Positions 1 through 8,234 of a stretch of DNA of 64,000 bases are shown in pieces; within the stretch, counting starts at the first letter, position 1, and every line of letters begins with the position of its first letter. The stretch covers positions 186,001-250,000 of the forward strand of contig CAYSQJ010000005.1 of NCBI GenBank assembly GCA_964433345.1, written 5' to 3'. The DNA is from Ga0077527 sp964433345. GTDB lineage: Bacteria; Pseudomonadota; Gammaproteobacteria; Burkholderiales; SG8-41. The position numbers and the translations under genes are program-made. Under the pieces are notes generated by a model that was not told the origin of the DNA, did no database searches, and saw nothing but the letters and a program-made list of their open reading frames with translations.

Positions 1-443
1 TCCCGCGGTTGCACGGATTGCTGTGGGGTGCCGAGGACCTCGCGGCAGACCTGGGCTCGCTGGCCAAACACGAGGCCAATGGGCAGTACACGGCGCCGTA
101 CCAGCTCGCGCGATCCCTGTGCCTGTACGGCGCGGCTGCGGCATCGACCATCGCGCTCGATGCGGTGTTCGTCAATTTCCGCTACTCCGCGGGTCTGCGC
201 GCCGAGGCCGAAGCCGGCGTGCGTGACGGTTTCCAGGGCAAGGCCTGCATCCATCCCGACCAGGCCGTGGTGATCAACGAGGTGTACACACCGTCGCCGG
301 CCGCCATCGAGGAAGCCCGGCGCATCGTGGCCGCTTTTGATGCCAGTCCCGGCATGGGGGTGGTGGCAATGGAGGGCAGGATGGTGGACCGGCCGCATTA
401 TGTGGCCGCGCAGCGCGTGCTGGCGCGCGCGGGGCGCGCCTGA
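1..443 (+). CDS. HpcH/HpaI-CitE family CoA-ester lyase (5' partial)
   Basis: This is the C-terminal half of a CitE-like lyase, the family that cleaves or forms C-C bonds in (3S)-malyl-CoA, citramalyl-CoA or citryl-CoA in the cytoplasm. The reading frame is open from base 3 and ends with TGA at 441-443. The first visible residues include the family block GLLWGAEDLAADLG, and further on GKACIHPDQ and YTPS match the conserved C-terminal CitE motifs. About 145 residues are visible against a usual 270-300, so the N-terminal half lies upstream of the window. A CaiB/BaiF transferase follows 14 bp downstream on the same strand, suggesting one operon in which a CoA ester is made and then cleaved. The exact substrate cannot be read from sequence. 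Confidence 0.85.
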   Translation, partial: PRLHGLLWGAEDLAADLGSLAKHEANGQYTAPYQLARSLCLYGAAAASTIALDAVFVNFRYSAGLRAEAEAGVRDGFQGKACIHPDQAVVINEVYTPSPAAIEEARRIVAAFDASPGMGVVAMEGRMVDRPHYVAAQRVLARAGRA

Positions 444-457
444 GATCGGCGGGGCGC

Positions 458-1738
458 ATGGCTGCGGCACGCAAAAAAACGGTCGCGAAAAAATCACCGT
501 CGCGGCAGCCCGCTCGGCGCAAGCCGTTGCGATCCGCGAAGCGGGCGGGCGGCCAGCCGCTGGCGGGCATCACCGTCATTGACCTCTCGCATGTCTATAA
601 CGGGCCCTATGCCACCTTCCTGATGGCGATGGCCGGTGCCGAAGTGATCAAGGTCGAGCCCCTGTCGGGTGAACACCTGCGCAGCCGCGGCGACATGGGC
701 GGTGCCGACTATCCCTTCGCCATGCTCAATTCCAACAAGAAATCAGTGACCCTCAACCTCAAGGCGAAGCAGGGGCGTGAACTGCTGCGCGAAATGGCCG
801 TGCGAGCCGACATCCTGGTCGAGAACTTTGCGCCGGGCGTCACTGACCGCCTCGGCATCGGGCCGGCCGCGCTGCGGAAAATCAATCCGCGGCTGATCTA
901 CGGTTCGAGCTCGGGTTACGGCAAGACCGGTCCCTACCGCGACTACCCGGCGATGGACCTGGTGATGCAGGCAATGTGCGGCGTGATGCATTCAACCGGT
1001 TTCCCCGATCAGCCCCCGGTCAAGTCAGGTGCGGCAATGTGCGATTTCAGCGCGGGCATTCATCTGTATGCCGCGATCATGACCGCTCTTTTTGAACGCG
1101 AGCGCACGGGCAGGGGGCGAGTGGTCGAAGTCTCGATGCAGGACGCGACCTATGCCTCGCTGGCCTCGAACCTCGGCATGCTGCATGCGCGCGGCGCCGC
1201 CGCACCGGCGCGCACCGGCAACCGCCACGGCGGCCTCGGCATTTCGCCCTACAACGCCTATGCCGCTAAGGATGGATATGTCGTGCTCAATGCGCCGGGT
1301 GATCATCATTTCCGCGCCATCCTCGATGTGATGGGGCGTTCCGGGCTGAAGGACGATCCGCGTTTTGCCAGCCGTTCGGCGCGCGTTGCGAATTTCGCCG
1401 CCGTCGACGAACTGATCGAGGGCTGGACACGGACCCTGCCGAAGCACGACATTGCGCAACGCATGCTCGCGGCTGCCGTGCCCTGCGCGCCGGTGCGCGA
1501 TCTGGCGGAAGTGATGAACGACGAAAACATGCACGCCCGCGGCAGCCTGCAATGGGTCGACCATCCGCAGCTGGGGCGCGTGGTGCTGCCGCATACGCCG
1601 CTGGTGTTCGAGGGTACAAAGCGAAAACCGCTGCAAGCCAGCCAGGCGCTGGGTACGAGCAATGATGCGGTGTTCGGCCGCTGGCTCGGGCATACCAAGC
1701 GCGAACTGGCGGCGTTCAGGGCTGACGGGGTGATCTGA
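458..1738 (+). CDS. CaiB/BaiF (family III) CoA-transferase
   Basis: Family III CoA-transferases move CoA between carboxylic acids through a covalent aspartyl intermediate; 2-methylacyl-CoA racemases share the fold. The N-terminal nucleotide-fold block (ITVIDLSHVYNGPYAT), the VENFAPG motif and Asp167 in the MDLVMQAMCG block, the expected catalytic position, are all present. At 426 aa it is slightly longer than the usual 390-410 because of an unusual Lys/Arg-rich extension of about 35 residues (AAARKKTVAKKSPSRQ and onward) before the conserved domain. No other good start lies between the extension and the domain, so the extension is probably translated. It follows the CitE-like gene by 14 bp and probably shares its transcript. 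Substrate unknown. Confidence 0.88.
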   Translation: MAAARKKTVAKKSPSRQPARRKPLRSAKRAGGQPLAGITVIDLSHVYNGPYATFLMAMAGAEVIKVEPLSGEHLRSRGDMGGADYPFAMLNSNKKSVTLNLKAKQGRELLREMAVRADILVENFAPGVTDRLGIGPAALRKINPRLIYGSSSGYGKTGPYRDYPAMDLVMQAMCGVMHSTGFPDQPPVKSGAAMCDFSAGIHLYAAIMTALFERERTGRGRVVEVSMQDATYASLASNLGMLHARGAAAPARTGNRHGGLGISPYNAYAAKDGYVVLNAPGDHHFRAILDVMGRSGLKDDPRFASRSARVANFAAVDELIEGWTRTLPKHDIAQRMLAAAVPCAPVRDLAEVMNDENMHARGSLQWVDHPQLGRVVLPHTPLVFEGTKRKPLQASQALGTSNDAVFGRWLGHTKRELAAFRADGVI

Positions 1739-1769
1739 GTTTCAGTGCCCCGGGGCGAATGGCGGCGCT

Positions 1770-2645
1770 CTAAAGCAGTTTTCGCGCAATACCGTCGACC
1801 ATCGCATTCAGGGTATCGAACACCTTGACGCCGGCTGCTTCCAGCGCTGCGCGTTTCGCGGCATAACCACCGTGCGAGCCGTAGGTCAGCGCGCCGGCAT
1901 GGCCCATCGCCACGCCCTCCGGAGCCGTCCTGCCGGCGATCAGCGCGAACACCGGCTTGGCGAAGGCCTGCGCCTGCAACGCCTGCGCGAAATCCTCCTC
2001 GTCGTGGCCGCCGATTTCACCGATGATCAGCAGTGCCCTGGTCTGCGTGTCCTGCGCATAGAAGGGCACCAGGTCCGAATAACGCAGGCCCTTCACCGGA
2101 TCGCCGCCGACGCCGATCCACACCGAGGTGCCGACGCCGCGCTGGGCGAGACGGAATCCCGCTTCGTAGGACAGCGTTCCCGATTTCGACATCAGGCCCA
2201 GCGGGCCGGACTTCAGTGACACGTCGGGCAGGAAGCCGAGCTTGGCGACTTCGGCCACCGCCATGCCCGGCGTCGAGCCGCCGATCCACAATACGCCGGC
2301 CTCCTGCGTCAGGCGTTTGGCCTGCAGCGCATCGTGCACTGGCATGCCTTCGGTGGGCGTGACGATCATTTTGACACCGGCGGCGACGGCTTCGCGCATG
2401 GCGGCCAGCAGGTCATAGGCGCCGACCAGCGCGACACTGACCGTGGCGCCGGTGGCCTTCACTGCAGAGGCGCAATCCGGGAACAGCGGAGTGCCGTTGA
2501 TCTCCTTGACGTCCTTCGCCGGCGACACGCCGCCGACAAGATTGGTGCCGTATTCCTTCATCAGCCGGCTGTGCAGGCGGCCGGCGCGGCCGCTGATGCC
2601 CTGGAGGATGATCCTGGTGCTGCGGTCGATGCGGGGGAGGCTCAT
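1770..2645 (-). CDS. Succinyl-CoA synthetase alpha-like acid-CoA ligase subunit
   Basis: This 291-aa protein has the SucD architecture: an N-terminal CoA-binding Rossmann domain (GISGRAGRLHS near residue 17) and a C-terminal ligase domain with the phospho-histidine motif GHAGA. In this family the alpha subunit carries the phosphoenzyme and joins CoA to a dicarboxylate using NTP. Its start overlaps the stop of the beta-like subunit by 4 bp, so translation is coupled. The pair sits at the end of a minus-strand catabolic operon rather than beside TCA-cycle genes, and a CitE-like lyase is encoded nearby on the other strand. A dedicated ligase such as malate-CoA ligase (MtkAB type) is therefore possible; ordinary succinate-CoA ligase is the alternative. 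Confidence 0.85.
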   Translation of the reverse strand: MSLPRIDRSTRIILQGISGRAGRLHSRLMKEYGTNLVGGVSPAKDVKEINGTPLFPDCASAVKATGATVSVALVGAYDLLAAMREAVAAGVKMIVTPTEGMPVHDALQAKRLTQEAGVLWIGGSTPGMAVAEVAKLGFLPDVSLKSGPLGLMSKSGTLSYEAGFRLAQRGVGTSVWIGVGGDPVKGLRYSDLVPFYAQDTQTRALLIIGEIGGHDEEDFAQALQAQAFAKPVFALIAGRTAPEGVAMGHAGALTYGSHGGYAAKRAALEAAGVKVFDTLNAMVDGIARKLL

Positions 2646-3793
2646 TGTTTTGCTCCCCGGTTTGCGGCCTGCAGGTGCCCGCGCACTTCCACCAGCGCGG
2701 CATCAAGATCGTTGTGCAGCGTGATGCCGGCTTGCGCCAGCACCTCGCGCGCGGCTTCCATGCCGTTGCCGACCAGCCTCGCCACCACCGGCACCCTGAA
2801 CTCCGGCACATCCTTCAGCGCGCTGACCAGCAGCCTCGAGAATTCGCCGAGTTCGGTGATGCCGGCGAAAATGTTGATCAGCAGCACCTTCACGTTTTTG
2901 CCTTCGCGCATCCAGTTCAGCACGTTGATGAGGCGCTTGGTTTCGCCGCGCAGGCCCCCGGTGCGGATGTCGAGGAAGTTGTAGGGTTTGAGTCCGGCGC
3001 CGCGCATCTCGTCGATCAGCATCATCGACAGCCCGGCGCCGGTGGTCAGCAGTGCGATTTCACCCTCGGGGTCGACCACCACGTAGTCGCAGCCGTGGGC
3101 ATCCTTCAGCGTGGTTTCGACATAGGCGCCGCAGACATCTGCGAGCAGCGCGTGCTGCTGCGGCTGGCGGGGCAGCGCGGAGTCGTCGGTGACGAACTTG
3201 GCGTCGCCGGCGAGCCAGCTGCCGTCGGCCTTCACGAACAGCGGGTTGATTTCGATAAGCAGGGCTTCTTCGGCGAGGAAGGCAGAGGCCATCGCACGAC
3301 CGGCTTCGGCAAGTGCCTTGCCTGCGGCACCGGGAAACGAGACCGCCAGCTTTTCCGCGGCTGCGGTCAGCGCCGGAACATCGGGTGCGGCAGATGCGGT
3401 TTTCAGCGCATCGCGCGGCAGGGCCTCGATTTCCATGCCGCCCTGCGCCGCCATGATGATGCGTACGCCGGCCGCAGCAGGGTCTAGCATCATCGCGATA
3501 TAGGCTTCGCTGGCGCCATCAACCTGTTGTTCGACGCGCACCGCATTGACCGTGCGGCCCTTGGCTGTTTTGCCGATGATGTCTGCGGCGCGCGCTGCCA
3601 CATCGGCGGCGCTGTCGGCTTTTTTGATCAGGCCGGCCTTGCCGCGGCCGCCGGCAGTGATCTGGCCTTTGACCACCCAGGGACCTGCGGGCAATGCGTT
3701 TGCGGCCGTCGGCTGGGTCAGCAGGCAGCCTTGCGGTGCCGGGATGTTATGGCGGGCCAGCAGCTGCTTGGCGTCGTGTTCTAATAAGTACAT
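2642..3793 (-). CDS. Succinyl-CoA synthetase beta-like (ATP-grasp) subunit
   Basis: The 383-aa length and the N-terminal ATP-grasp block (VVKGQITAGGRGKAG) match SucC-type beta subunits, which bind nucleotide and pass phosphate to the alpha-subunit histidine. The C-terminal CoA-ligase domain with glycine-rich segments (TTGAGLSMMLIDEM, LINIFAGIT) is also present. It lies 10 bp after the enoyl-CoA hydratase gene and overlaps the alpha-like gene by 4 bp. Together they form a complete acid-CoA ligase. The operon context points to activation of a pathway-specific dicarboxylate or branched acid rather than the TCA step, but this is inference. Confidence 0.85.
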   Translation of the reverse strand: MYLLEHDAKQLLARHNIPAPQGCLLTQPTAANALPAGPWVVKGQITAGGRGKAGLIKKADSAADVAARAADIIGKTAKGRTVNAVRVEQQVDGASEAYIAMMLDPAAAGVRIIMAAQGGMEIEALPRDALKTASAAPDVPALTAAAEKLAVSFPGAAGKALAEAGRAMASAFLAEEALLIEINPLFVKADGSWLAGDAKFVTDDSALPRQPQQHALLADVCGAYVETTLKDAHGCDYVVVDPEGEIALLTTGAGLSMMLIDEMRGAGLKPYNFLDIRTGGLRGETKRLINVLNWMREGKNVKVLLINIFAGITELGEFSRLLVSALKDVPEFRVPVVARLVGNGMEAAREVLAQAGITLHNDLDAALVEVRGHLQAANRGAKQ

Positions 3794-3803
3794 GATTTAT
3801 ATA

Positions 3804-4589
3804 TTATTTTTTCTTGCGGTTGAGGAATGATTGCATCATGCGCCGCGGTTCGTCGGTGCTGCGGGCCTCCACGCAGGTGCGAATGCCCGCCTGTATGGCC
3901 TCTGCCAGCGGCAGCCGCTCCCAGTCGCGCAGCAGCGCCTTCTGCAAACGCATCACGCGCGGTCCGCCGCGCAGGAGGGAATCGAGCCATTGCCCGACCT
4001 TCGCATCGAGACCGGCCGCGGGTGTGACCGCCTGCAGAAAACCGATGCGGTGGGCCTCCTGCGCATCGATGATGTCGCCGGTGTATACGAGTTCGGCCGC
4101 CTTGCCCCAGCCGACGAGCCGCGGCAGCAGCGCGGCCTCCATGCCGGAAGGAATGCCCACCCGCACTTCGGGCATGCCGAACTTTGCGCTGTCGACGGCG
4201 ACCCGCAGATCGCAGGCCGCGGCGAGCTCCATGCCGAATCCCAGGCACCACCCGTTTATTCGCGCAATCACCGGAACCGGCAGTGCGCGTATGGATTCAT
4301 TGGCGACATGCGTCAGGCTGTGCTCGACTTCCGCGCCGGCGGCATCGAGATCCTTCATTTCATGAATGTCGGCGCCGGCGATGAACGACTTCTCTCCGGC
4401 GCCGGTGATGACCACCGCGCGCAGCCCCTCGTCACGGCCGAGCTCCGAAAACCTTGCGGCAATTGCGCGCTTGCCGGCCATGCCCAGGGCGTTGCGCCGT
4501 GAGGGATTGTTGACCGTCAGCCAGGCAATGCGGCCGGCTTCACCCCGTTCCTCGATGCGGCAAAGCAGCAGCTCTTCCTGTGTGCTCAT
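3804..4589 (-). CDS. Enoyl-CoA hydratase/isomerase family protein
   Basis: This 261-aa crotonase-fold protein would hydrate a 2-enoyl-CoA or perform a related reaction. The oxyanion-hole segment SFIAGADIHEM is present. Both glutamates used by true hydratases are retained, one in GFGMELAAACD and one in GMPEVRVG. The usual downstream PGAGGTQRL is replaced by IPSGMEAALLPRL, so the acyl pocket may differ from short-chain hydratases. The start overlaps the stop of the upstream gene by 4 bp, and the acid-CoA ligase genes follow directly, so it is part of the minus-strand operon. Confidence 0.88.
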   Translation of the reverse strand: MSTQEELLLCRIEERGEAGRIAWLTVNNPSRRNALGMAGKRAIAARFSELGRDEGLRAVVITGAGEKSFIAGADIHEMKDLDAAGAEVEHSLTHVANESIRALPVPVIARINGWCLGFGMELAAACDLRVAVDSAKFGMPEVRVGIPSGMEAALLPRLVGWGKAAELVYTGDIIDAQEAHRIGFLQAVTPAAGLDAKVGQWLDSLLRGGPRVMRLQKALLRDWERLPLAEAIQAGIRTCVEARSTDEPRRMMQSFLNRKKK

Positions 4590-5293
4590 GATATCGATAT
4601 CCGTTTTTGGGAAGCGGCTTGTTCGTGGCTGACCGCCGGCGCGATCAGTCGGTACAGCGCGCGCCGCGTGTTGCTGAACAGCGAGCGCATTTTTTCGGTC
4701 CAGGGCGTCTTGCGCGCCTGCAGCGCGGCCGGGCTTTCCCAGACATCGGGGCCGGTCATTTCGTAGGCGGTCAGGTATTTCGGGCCGTCAGAACCGCTGC
4801 CGAGAATGCCGGTGGACATGTAGCGCCGGGCGCGCAGCACGCCGGGAATCGCCGCGCAGCGCGGCAGGTGCTCGCTGTCGTACCAGGCGTTGTATTCGTC
4901 GACGATATGGTCGGGGATGTCGGTATGCACGATGTACATCCATGGCGCGTCGCCGAAATCCGTCCGGCCCACTTCGCACATCAGCCTGAAGTTCATGCGT
5001 TCGCGCCTGTCGCCGTACAGCGTGCGCATGCGCTGCGACCAGGGCGTGGGGCTGGAGACGATATGCTGGAAATCCGGACCGGCCTCGACGGTTTCGTCGG
5101 CGGTTTCGTACCAGGCAAGGTAGCGGATGTCTGCGCTTTCGCAGAAATAGCGCCGCGTGCGTACGAAGCCGGGCAGGGCGGTCAGCTGCGGCACATGCTC
5201 GAGGCGGTACCAGTCGTTGAATTCGGCGTCGTGTTCGGGCGCGACGTCAAGGCGGACGGTGATGAGGCCGGTGGCTTGGGCTTGGATGTTCAA
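4586..5293 (-). CDS. Duplicated dimeric alpha/beta-barrel (EthD/NIPSNAP-like) protein
   Basis: I do not recognise a characterised enzyme. The 235-aa protein contains two similar halves. Residues about 10-100 and 120-210 each begin with a beta-strand and then a conserved block (FNDWYRLEHVPQL and YNAWYDSEHLPRC), followed by GFVRTRRY or GVLRARRYM. This repeat is typical of ferredoxin-like dimeric alpha/beta barrels (EthD, DUF4286, NIPSNAP-like), which often act as small oxygenases, isomerases or accessory proteins. It is translationally coupled to the enoyl-CoA hydratase (4-bp overlap) and is separated from the upstream DUF4387 gene by a paired repeat element. A role on the pathway substrate is likely but unproven. 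Confidence 0.7.
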   Translation of the reverse strand: MNIQAQATGLITVRLDVAPEHDAEFNDWYRLEHVPQLTALPGFVRTRRYFCESADIRYLAWYETADETVEAGPDFQHIVSSPTPWSQRMRTLYGDRRERMNFRLMCEVGRTDFGDAPWMYIVHTDIPDHIVDEYNAWYDSEHLPRCAAIPGVLRARRYMSTGILGSGSDGPKYLTAYEMTGPDVWESPAALQARKTPWTEKMRSLFSNTRRALYRLIAPAVSHEQAASQKRISIS

Positions 5294-5327
5294 GAGATCA
5301 ACTGGGCTGGTTTTGAGGTTTGGGGTT

Positions 5328-5452
5328 GCCCCTCACCCTAACCCTCTCCCCATCAGGGGACGGGGAGAGGGGACGAGCAAGGTTGGGTGGATAAGTCCGC
5401 TCTTTTACACCCTCTCCCCGAACGCTTTCGGGGAGAGGGCAGGGTGAGGGGC
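5328..5452. repeat. Inverted pair of GGGGAGAGGG hairpin repeats (pair A)
   Basis: Two copies of a roughly 43-bp element, at 5329-5371 and 5409-5451, lie in opposite orientation. Each has a hairpin of CCCTCTCCCC and GGGGAGAGGG arms around a short variable loop, plus a tail (CCCCTCACCCTA or its complement). Here the hairpins face inward and the tails outward. The pair fills the gap between the DUF4387 gene and the alpha/beta-barrel gene and might form an RNA hairpin within the operon transcript. Confidence 0.85.
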
Positions 5453-5472
5453 TACAAAGTCGCAAGACTGAT

Positions 5473-5784
5473 TCAAGCCGGAACCTCAATATCCACCAGC
5501 GGCCCGTACTGCTGCCCACCAAATACATCGCCGTCATCGACATCCCCTGAAATCACCGGCCGCGGGATGGTGATCTTGATCGCGGTCGCAGCGTCGTAGT
5601 TGATGATGGCGACGACTTCGGGTTTCAGGCGGTAGGTCTTCGCGAACCAATCGGCATTGATCAGCTTTGCGTCGCGGACTTTCTCGTAGGTCGCGCGCTC
5701 CTTGAAAATGACGTCGAAGGTCAGCTCGAAGGGGCCGGAGTTCTTGCTGCGGATCAGCTTGGTCACCTGCCAGAGTTTGATCAC
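5473..5784 (-). CDS. DUF4387 (AtuA-related small subunit) protein
   Basis: This 103-aa protein matches the small DUF4387 family, recognised from its N-terminal LWQVTKLIRSKNSGPFELTF block and the later INYDAATAIKITIPRP segment. Members occur next to, or fused to, AtuA-type proteins and are thought to be a partner subunit or C-terminal domain; no reaction is established. Here it starts 16 bp after the AtuA gene stop, so the two are probably made together. It is followed by repeat pair A, which may reduce expression of the genes beyond. Confidence 0.82.
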   Translation of the reverse strand: MIKLWQVTKLIRSKNSGPFELTFDVIFKERATYEKVRDAKLINADWFAKTYRLKPEVVAIINYDAATAIKITIPRPVISGDVDDGDVFGGQQYGPLVDIEVPA

Positions 5785-5799
5785 GTTTTTACCCCTTCC

Positions 5800-7167
5800 T
5801 TACACCTGTTCGTAATTGAGCCGGAACATCTCCAGCGGAGTGTCCGGCTCGACGACATGGTTCATGTTGAAGCGGTAACTCGCGCCCTTGTCGATTTCGG
5901 CGGGCGAGTAGGGGAAGGCCACCGAGGTGATCAGTCCGGTCCACTCCGGCACCGGGTAATGCACGGCGATGTGGCTCAGGGATTTCGCCAATGAGTTGGC
6001 CAGCTTCTGCGTCGGCGCGGTGATCTGGAACAGCAGGCCGATCTCGTGGCCGATGCTCATGTCTGGCTCCAGCACGCCCATCGCGGCGTTACGGCCGAAC
6101 TGGCGGATGTCGAGCCGGTACTGGCTGTCGATGGCCTCGCCCATCACCGCGCGGATGCGGTCGCGTGCCGCCTTGACCAGGTTTTCCAGCCAGTGGTCGA
6201 ACTGGCGCAGGATGATCGGGTCGCGCACCGAGCCGAGCACGATGCTCTGGTAGCCGGCAAGCTCGGCGCCTTCCAGCTTGATGGTGTAGCGCTCGGCATG
6301 TTTGAAGCTGCTGCCGGAGACTTTCACCGCCCGGTCGGAGGCCGCTTCGTAACGGGCATTGACGGTATTCAACACGCCGGAGGGCTCGACCAGCTCGTAC
6401 GGCGTAGAGTTTTCGTAGAGGTTGTGCGAGGCCACGCTGGCCGGGTCGCAGCGGTAATCCGGGTTCGGCGGCTCGATGATGAAATGGTCATCGGTGACGA
6501 TCGCGAAATTGCAGTCCGGATACTTGCGCAGCACCACGCTGGCGGCGCCGCATTCCATGATTTTCGCCATATGCCAGACCGTCGCCGGATTGAAGCCTTT
6601 CATCACCGGCATCGCCGCGAAGATCGAGGTGTCGCTGGAGCGTCCGGCGATGACCACGTCGGCGCCGTTCTGCAGCGCTTCGATATAGGGTTCGGCGCCG
6701 CACATGCCGACGATATGGCTGCTGCGGTCGATCACCGCCTCGTCAAAATGCGGTGCGTTGGCCAGCGACCTGATGCGGCCTTCCTTCAGCCGTTTTTTCA
6801 GGTAGCCGCGGTCCTGTTCGGAGTAGATGGTCGCCAGCTTGAAGCTCAGCTTCTCCTCGCTTGCGATTTCGCGGGCGATGCCGGCGAGGCGATCGACCTG
6901 GGCATCGGTACCCGCGGTCATCGCCGAACCGACCAGCACCGGAATTTTTGCCGCGCGTGCGGCCAGCAGTATCAGGCGGAGGTCGCGCTTGCAGGCGGCA
7001 TCGGAAAACTGCGGCTCGCCGGATCCGAGATGGTGGGGACCTGGGTCGGTGGAACCGCAGTCGGCGCCGATGAAATCGGGCTTCAGGCCCATCGCCCGCT
7101 TCAGGGTCTCCTCGCGGAAACCCGAACCGAGGATGCCGGTTGCCGAGAGGACGCGGATTTCCTTCAT
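5800..7167 (-). CDS. AtuA family (DUF1446) acyclic-terpene-utilisation-like protein
   Basis: The 455-aa sequence belongs to the AtuA/DUF1446 family, required for citronellol and geraniol breakdown in Pseudomonas but of unknown biochemical activity. Visible family features are the N-terminal SATGILGSGFREETLKRA, the acidic GADCGSTDPGP segment, and glycine-rich cores such as GADVVIAGRSSDTSIFAA. Some relatives carry the DUF4387 part as a C-terminal fusion; here it is a separate downstream gene. The start overlaps the TauD-like gene stop by 4 bp. The context (CoA ligase, hydratase, dioxygenase) supports a role in degradation of a branched or terpenoid acid, but that is inference. Confidence 0.85.
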   Translation of the reverse strand: MKEIRVLSATGILGSGFREETLKRAMGLKPDFIGADCGSTDPGPHHLGSGEPQFSDAACKRDLRLILLAARAAKIPVLVGSAMTAGTDAQVDRLAGIAREIASEEKLSFKLATIYSEQDRGYLKKRLKEGRIRSLANAPHFDEAVIDRSSHIVGMCGAEPYIEALQNGADVVIAGRSSDTSIFAAMPVMKGFNPATVWHMAKIMECGAASVVLRKYPDCNFAIVTDDHFIIEPPNPDYRCDPASVASHNLYENSTPYELVEPSGVLNTVNARYEAASDRAVKVSGSSFKHAERYTIKLEGAELAGYQSIVLGSVRDPIILRQFDHWLENLVKAARDRIRAVMGEAIDSQYRLDIRQFGRNAAMGVLEPDMSIGHEIGLLFQITAPTQKLANSLAKSLSHIAVHYPVPEWTGLITSVAFPYSPAEIDKGASYRFNMNHVVEPDTPLEMFRLNYEQV

Positions 7168-8075
7168 TGCAGCTCGATCGAATCAGCGACCGCCGGCCCG
7201 CGCACCGTGGTGCGGTAGAGCAGGCGCGGCAGCGGGTCGTAGTCAAAGGTGGCCTTGTGCTGGACGGCGATGTTGTCCCACATCAGCAGGTCGCCGGGCG
7301 TCCAGTGATGGGTGTAGATGAATTCGGGCTGGGTGATATGGTCGTAGAGCCAGCGCAGCAGGGTGTCGCCTTCCTCCCGCGGCAGGTCATGCATGTGCGA
7401 GGTGTGGCCCTCGTTGACGAACAGCCCCTTGCGTCCGGTCACCGGATGCACCCGCACCACGGGAGTTGCCATGTCGGGCACGCTGGCGAGCTGCTCCGGC
7501 GTCGGCGCGTGTTCCTGCACGGTGCGGATGCCGAGGCGCTCGTCTTCCTGCTGCGCGGCATAGTTCTTCAGCCGGTAGTCGCGGTAGCTGTGGATGTTCC
7601 TCAGCCCGGCGAGCCGCTGCTTCAGCTCGTCCGGCAGTGCCCTGTACGCGGCGGTCGTGCTGGCGAAATGGGTGTCGCCCAGCGGTTTGCCGTCCTTGAC
7701 CGGAATCTCGACCGCATAGAGCGCGGACAGCAGGCTGGGCTCACGCTTGTAGGACAGGTCGCTGTGCCAGAAGCGGCCGGCATCCTGGGCGCCGATGGCC
7801 TTGCCCTGGGCATCCAGCTTGTTGGAGAGGATGAAGATTTCCGGATGGTCGCCAAGCCGGGCTTCCTTGCGCACATGGTGCTCGAGCACGCCGAAACGCC
7901 GGGTGAAGGCGATCTGCTGATCCGGCGTGAGCTTCTGGCCGGGGAATACGACCACCTCGTTGTCGAAAAAGGCCTGGCTGACCTGGGCAAAAGTGTCGTC
8001 GTCGAGAGGCTGCGAGAGGTCGACGCCGGTAATGGCGGCGCCGATGTGTTTGCCGAGCTTGGTGACGGTGATCAT
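7164..8075 (-). CDS. TauD/TfdA family Fe(II)/2-oxoglutarate dioxygenase
   Basis: TauD/TfdA enzymes use Fe(II), O2 and 2-oxoglutarate to hydroxylate a substrate, often causing its breakdown. The iron ligands are visible as the HSD motif in FWHSDLSYKREPS and a distal histidine in VQHKATFDYDPLPR, followed by the arginine (YRTTVRG) that binds 2-oxoglutarate. I chose the ATG at 8075, giving 303 aa, the usual family length. It has GGAAAG upstream, and the open frame running further to about 9044 has no homology and crosses the GST gene. It is the first gene of the minus-strand operon and overlaps the AtuA gene by 4 bp. Substrate unknown. Confidence 0.88.
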   Translation of the reverse strand: MITVTKLGKHIGAAITGVDLSQPLDDDTFAQVSQAFFDNEVVVFPGQKLTPDQQIAFTRRFGVLEHHVRKEARLGDHPEIFILSNKLDAQGKAIGAQDAGRFWHSDLSYKREPSLLSALYAVEIPVKDGKPLGDTHFASTTAAYRALPDELKQRLAGLRNIHSYRDYRLKNYAAQQEDERLGIRTVQEHAPTPEQLASVPDMATPVVRVHPVTGRKGLFVNEGHTSHMHDLPREEGDTLLRWLYDHITQPEFIYTHHWTPGDLLMWDNIAVQHKATFDYDPLPRLLYRTTVRGPAVADSIELQ

Positions 8076-8234
8076 GATTCTTTCCGCTGTTGCACAAAAT
8101 GGACCCATTGATGTTAGCAGCGCGGTCGCCCCCGATAAAGCGACATTCCATGTTGCGGATTGACGCGGGAATGACCCGAATCCGCGGCCTGTTAAAATCC
8201 GGCTTTGCCCACCCACTGAGGGAGTTGCAACACC

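Noticed and set aside
3781..3810. Possible further copy of the AT-rich motif between the hydratase and ligase genes
   Set aside because: Only ACTTATTA-like bases match, and these are codons of the ligase start (MYLL); similarity is too weak.
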